From CAVSWN01 sp046728115 (GTDB taxonomy: Bacteria; Acidobacteriota; Vicinamibacteria; Vicinamibacterales; CAVVIG01), in NCBI GenBank assembly GCA_046728115.1, contig JBKPDW010000239.1, forward strand, positions 1 to 25,992: a stretch of DNA of 25,992 nt, written 5' to 3'. A program made the position numbers and the translations under genes. This document shows positions 22,773-25,992 of this stretch, piece by piece (positions within the stretch are counted from its first letter, which is position 1; the number at the start of each line of letters is the position of its first letter). The notes beneath the pieces are model-generated. The model was not told the origin of the DNA. It searched no databases and was given only the letters and a program-made list of their open reading frames with translations.

Positions 22773-24314
22773 ATGAAACAAGTCAACCCTTGGATCATCG
22801 CCATCAGCGTGATGTTCGCCACCTTCATGGAGGTCCTCGACACCACCGTGGTGAACGTGTCCCTTCCACACATCGCCGGCAGCCTCTCAGTGAGCATCGA
22901 CGAAGCGACCTGGGCCTTGACGTCGTATCTGGTGGCCAACGCCATCATTCTGCCGATGACCGGCTGGCTCGCGAGCCGGTTCGGACGGAAGAATCTGCTG
23001 ATGCTGTCGGTCGTGGGCTTCACCGGCGCATCGTTTCTGTGCGGGTTGGCGCCGAATCTCGGATCGCTCATCGTGTTCCGCGTCGTGCAGGGGGCCACCG
23101 GCGGTGCGCTTCAACCGCTGTCGCAGGCGGTACTGCTCGAAGCCTTTTCGCCGCAGGACCGTGGCAAGGCCATGGGTTTCTGGGGACTCGGCATCGTCGT
23201 CGCGCCGATTCTGGGGCCAGTGCTCGGCGGATGGCTGACGGACAACTACAGCTGGCGCTGGGTGTTCTATATCAACATCCCTGTCGGCATCGCATCGATC
23301 GTGATGACGAGATTGTTCATCTTCGATCCGCCGTATCTGCGCACCGAATCGCGCAAGGTGGATTACTGGGGACTCGGCATGCTGGCAGTCGGCATCGGAG
23401 CGCTCCAGTTCGTGCTCGATAAGGGACAGGAAGAAGACTGGTTCGCGTCTGCGACGATCACGATGCTGACGGTCGTCGCCGCCGTAACCCTGGTCGCGCT
23501 CGTCATCCATGAACTGACGACGGACGATCCGGTCGTGGATCTGCGCGTGTTCAAGCACCGCAGCTATGCCGTGGGCGTGTTCCTGATGACGGTCGTCGGG
23601 TTCGTCCTGTACGGCAGCCTCGTGCTCCTGCCCATCATGCTTCAGACGTTGCTTGGCTACCCCGCGCTCCAGGCGGGCATTGCGATGGCGCCCCGAGGCA
23701 TCGGATCGTTTTTCATGATGCCGTTGACCGGCCTGATGACCGGCCGGTTCGACGCGCGCAAGCTGCTGACGATCGGGTTGGTCATCGGCGGCTCCACGCT
23801 GCTGTGGCTCTCGCGCCTCAGCCTGAGCGCGGGCTACTGGGACATCTTCTGGCCGCAGCTCGTGCAGGGTGCCGGCATGTCGCTGCTGTTCGTCCCGCTG
23901 ACGACGGTGGCGATGGATCCAATCCCGCGCGAGCGGATGGGCTACGCGACCAGCCTGTTCAACTTGATGCGAAACATCGGCGGCAGCATCGGCATCGCCG
24001 TCACCGGCACGATGCTGGCTCGAAACGTCCAGTCGACGACGGCGCTGCTCGGCGCGAACGTAACGGCATACGATTCGGCGTCGCAGATGATGCTGGCGCA
24101 GATGAAGAGCGCCTTCATGGCGGCGGGCGCCGATGCCGCGACCGCGACGTCGCGCGCGTACGCCGCCGTGTTCGGGATGGTGCAGCGCCAGTCGTCCATG
24201 GTCGCGTTCGTCGGCATCTTTCAGCTGCTCGGCATGCTGTTCCTCGTGTTCACGCCGCTCGTGCTGATCATGAAGCGACCAAGGGGGGCGGGCGCACCGG
24301 CCGGAGCGCATTGA
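22773..24314 (+). CDS. DHA2-family MFS efflux transporter (EmrB-like)
   Basis: This 513-residue, probably 14-helix inner-membrane drug:H+ antiporter would pair with the adaptor and TolC upstream. Motif D1 is LDTTVVNVSLPHIA (22-35), motif A is GWLASRFGRKN (64-74), motif B includes R103 (FRVVQGATGGALQPLSQA) and antiporter motif C is APILGPVLGGWLTD (144-157). It ends in a short basic, Pro/Ala-rich tail. ATG 22773 starts the family sequence directly, but no ribosome-binding site precedes it; the word repeat abuts the start codon. Its translation may therefore be weak, leaderless or structure-dependent. The substrate is unknown. Confidence 0.92.
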   Translation: MKQVNPWIIAISVMFATFMEVLDTTVVNVSLPHIAGSLSVSIDEATWALTSYLVANAIILPMTGWLASRFGRKNLLMLSVVGFTGASFLCGLAPNLGSLIVFRVVQGATGGALQPLSQAVLLEAFSPQDRGKAMGFWGLGIVVAPILGPVLGGWLTDNYSWRWVFYINIPVGIASIVMTRLFIFDPPYLRTESRKVDYWGLGMLAVGIGALQFVLDKGQEEDWFASATITMLTVVAAVTLVALVIHELTTDDPVVDLRVFKHRSYAVGVFLMTVVGFVLYGSLVLLPIMLQTLLGYPALQAGIAMAPRGIGSFFMMPLTGLMTGRFDARKLLTIGLVIGGSTLLWLSRLSLSAGYWDIFWPQLVQGAGMSLLFVPLTTVAMDPIPRERMGYATSLFNLMRNIGGSIGIAVTGTMLARNVQSTTALLGANVTAYDSASQMMLAQMKSAFMAAGADAATATSRAYAAVFGMVQRQSSMVAFVGIFQLLGMLFLVFTPLVLIMKRPRGAGAPAGAH

Positions 24315-24335
24315 TCGAGCGAGAGACCGAAGAAG

Positions 24336-24361
24336 ACCGAGGGCATGGACTGCGTCTCGGT
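24336..24361 (+). terminator. weak hairpin after the efflux operon
   Basis: ACCGAG (24336-24341) and CTCGGT (24356-24361) can pair across a 14-nt loop, 22 bp after the transporter stop. There is no U-tract. The rest of 24315-24418 shows no gene and no clear promoter. Confidence 0.2.
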
Positions 24362-24418
24362 GTGAATCTGTGAACTCCGGAACCTCCGTTCCCTCCATCC
24401 ACATGTAAACTTGTTTGA

Positions 24419-25507
24419 GTGCGTCTCACATCCATCGCCCGGATCGTTCTCGCGTCGATAATCGTCTCCCAAAGCTTCAGCGCAGGCGCGCAGGACGTGC
24501 GACCCTCCTTCTCGGAGTTTCTGGACAGCATTCGCAACGACGCGCTCGCACGCGGCATTCGCGCCGAGATCGTCGATCAGGCGCTCTCCAACATCGACGA
24601 GCCGCTGCCAATCGTCATCGAGCGCGATCGTGCGCAGGCGGAAACTGTCCTGTCGCTCGAGAAATACCTGTCGCGGCGCCTGACATCCAGGCGGATTACG
24701 ACGGGGCGCGAGATGCTGGGCCGCAACAGCGAGCTGCTCGAGAGCGTTGCTGAGCGCTACGACGTGCCACCCTCGATCGTTGTGGCCATCTGGGGCGCGG
24801 AATCCAATTACGGGCAGCTCACCGGCATCAGGCCGACAATCGCCGCGCTCGCGACCCTCGCTTGGGATCCGCGCCGCTCGGCGTTCTTCCGCGGCGAGCT
24901 GTTCGACGCGCTGCAGATTCTCGAGCGAGGCGACATCGATCTGCCGGCAATGAAGGGATCGTGGGCCGGCGCGATGGGTCAGGTCCAGTTCATGCCGTCG
25001 AGCTATCTGCAATTCGCCGAAGACTTCGATGGCGACGGACGCAAGGACATCTGGTCCACTCGCGCCGACGTGTTTGCGTCGATTTCGAACTACCTGGTCG
25101 CTCACGGCTGGAGCGCGAATGAAGCCTGGGGCCGGGAAGTGAAGGCCTCACCAGACGTGGCCCGTCGGATCACCAACGAAATCGCGCGCCGTGACGGAAC
25201 GTGTCAGGCCACGCGCGACATGACGATGGCCCTGCCGTTGAAGCAATGGCGCAAGCTGGGCGTGCGGTCGATGAGCGGACAGCCCCTTCCAGCCACGGAC
25301 ACCGAGGCGTCGCTCGTCTCCGGGACGACGCGTCACTTTCTCGTGTATCGCAATTACGATGCGCTGCTGGCGTACAACTGCGCCAACTCGTACGCGCTTG
25401 GCGTGGCGCTCCTCGCCGATCGCATCTCCTCACCCGCCTCTCGGATCTCGCCGGCCGGCTCGTCGAACTCGTCCGGCAAAGCACGAAAAACCCCCAGCAG
25501 GCGTTGA
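24419..25507 (+). CDS. lytic murein transglycosylase, MltB type
   Basis: This 362-residue periplasmic enzyme should cleave the MurNAc-GlcNAc bond of peptidoglycan to give 1,6-anhydro ends. It has an N-terminal signal peptide (about 1-24, IARIVLASIIVSQSFSAGAQ) without an obvious lipobox, so it may be soluble unlike E. coli MltB. The catalytic Glu is E128 in IWGAESNYGQ. The SLT_2 signature follows in GAMGQVQFMPSSYLQFAEDF and DGDGRKDIW. Length matches the family, and no C-terminal peptidoglycan-binding domain is present; the Ser/Pro/Arg-rich end is low-complexity. The GTG start at 24419 lacks a clear ribosome-binding site. It is convergent with the ADOP gene beyond it. Confidence 0.92.
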   Translation: MRLTSIARIVLASIIVSQSFSAGAQDVRPSFSEFLDSIRNDALARGIRAEIVDQALSNIDEPLPIVIERDRAQAETVLSLEKYLSRRLTSRRITTGREMLGRNSELLESVAERYDVPPSIVVAIWGAESNYGQLTGIRPTIAALATLAWDPRRSAFFRGELFDALQILERGDIDLPAMKGSWAGAMGQVQFMPSSYLQFAEDFDGDGRKDIWSTRADVFASISNYLVAHGWSANEAWGREVKASPDVARRITNEIARRDGTCQATRDMTMALPLKQWRKLGVRSMSGQPLPATDTEASLVSGTTRHFLVYRNYDALLAYNCANSYALGVALLADRISSPASRISPAGSSNSSGKARKTPSRR

Positions 25508-25514
25508 GGAATTA

Positions 25515-25619
25515 GACGTTGAACGCAGAACGCGCAGCGCTCGCAACAAATCGCCGCCTCCTCTCTACGTCGGCAGAGGTCGATTCCGCCGGGCTCGGCG
25601 CAACTCCGCGTTGAACGTC
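25515..25619. repeat. CGTTGAACG-word inverted repeat between convergent genes
   Basis: GACGTTGAACGC (25515-25526) pairs with 25608-25619 at 11 of 12 positions, and the match continues loosely inward to about 25538 and 25596. Related words (GCAGAACGC, GCGTTGAGG, CGTTTTCGCAG) recur on both sides. It fills most of the 149-bp gap between mltB and the second ADOP gene and might act as a bidirectional terminator. Confidence 0.5.
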
Positions 25620-25656
25620 GTTTTCGCAGACGCGTTACAGGCTGCACCCAAAGCGG

Positions 25657-25992
25657 CTACTCGGCACGCAGGGCACGAATCGGATCGATCGTCGCCGCGC
25701 GCCGCGCCGGAATGTAGCTCGCGCCGGCCGCCGCCACGAGCATCAGAAGTGCCATTCCGGCGAATGTCGCAGGGTCCGTCGACGTCACCCCGAACAACAG
25801 GCCTGTCATCAACCGCGTGACGGTCCATGCGGCGGCGAGGCCCACCACGACCCCGCCAGTCGCCCAGTTCAGACCGCTGCGGACGACCAGCGCGATCACT
25901 TCCCGCGTAGTGGCTCCGAGCGCGATGCGGATTCCGATTTCACGGGCGCGGCCGCTGGCCGCATAGGCGACAACACCATACACACCCACGAC
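25657..25992 (-). CDS. ADOP-family (MacB/FtsX-type) permease, C-terminal part only
   Basis: The last 111 residues of a second permease enter from the window edge; the frame is open at 25992 and the start lies outside. The visible part is the terminal FtsX bundle: VYGVVAYAASGRAREIGIRI, then ALGATTREVIALVV, two hydrophobic helices and the family ending PARRAATIDPIRALRAE. It aligns by eye with the end of the 4788-7427 permease (VYGVIAYAVGQRQREFGIRL and ARRAARVDPALALRAE) but differs at many positions, so it is a paralogue and not a recent copy. Any partner PadR gene would be beyond the window. Confidence 0.88.
   Translation of the reverse strand, partial: VVGVYGVVAYAASGRAREIGIRIALGATTREVIALVVRSGLNWATGGVVVGLAAAWTVTRLMTGLLFGVTSTDPATFAGMALLMLVAAAGASYIPARRAATIDPIRALRAE

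Noticed and set aside
1..25992. tRNA, rRNA, riboswitch or origin sequences
   Set aside because: None was recognised by eye on either strand; a covariance-model search would be needed to exclude short RNAs.

Overview
The window is GC-rich, densely coded bacterial DNA. The best guess for the source is an Acidobacteriota genome, probably class Vicinamibacteria. This rests on gene content: two acidobacterial-type duplicated orphan permeases (ADOP/MacB-FtsX), one with its dedicated PadR regulator; a large VPS10/sortilin-like Asp-box protein; and a CBM9-DUF5916 outer-membrane protein. A TolC-HlyD-DHA2 pump, MltB, an outer-membrane barrel and HtrA indicate a Gram-negative envelope. Taxonomy is inference; no rRNA or tRNA gene was seen.

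Layout. 1-1430: a complete IS701-family insertion sequence whose ends fit a CTAG target duplication. 1471-7901 (minus strand): an operon-like run padR -> ADOP permease -> VPS10-like secreted protein. Its promoter is covered by a near-perfect 30-bp palindrome. The VPS10 gene is split by a -1 frameshift lying exactly on a G GGA AAA heptamer. 7900-11847 (minus): DapA-superfamily lyase/aldolase -> SDR -> proline dehydrogenase -> FAD monooxygenase, a likely catabolic operon. 11961-15685 (minus): OmpR-family response regulator -> histidine kinase -> HtrA/DegQ protease, an envelope-stress or metal-sensing module. 15890-17411 (minus): a winged-helix protein translationally coupled to a PCMT-like methyltransferase, behind a near-consensus sigma70-type promoter. 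17474-19759 (minus): a DUF5916 outer-membrane protein, divergent from a plus-strand tripartite efflux operon tolC-hlyD(emrA)-emrB (19949-24314). 24419-25507 (plus): an MltB-type lytic transglycosylase. 25657-25992 (minus): the C-terminus of a second ADOP permease running off the window.

The most unusual feature lies between the genes. At least six gaps (about 7.5, 11.9, 13.6, 15.8, 22.7 and 25.6 kb) carry short degenerate words, about 7-18 nt, in tandem and facing inverted copies of the same word. The architecture recurs while the word differs at every site. I know of no named element with this description and flag it as the main candidate for something undescribed. The second candidate is the apparently canonical -1 frameshift signal (heptamer, 9-nt spacer, GC hairpin) in the VPS10-like gene, although a plain 1-nt deletion or assembly error explains it equally well.
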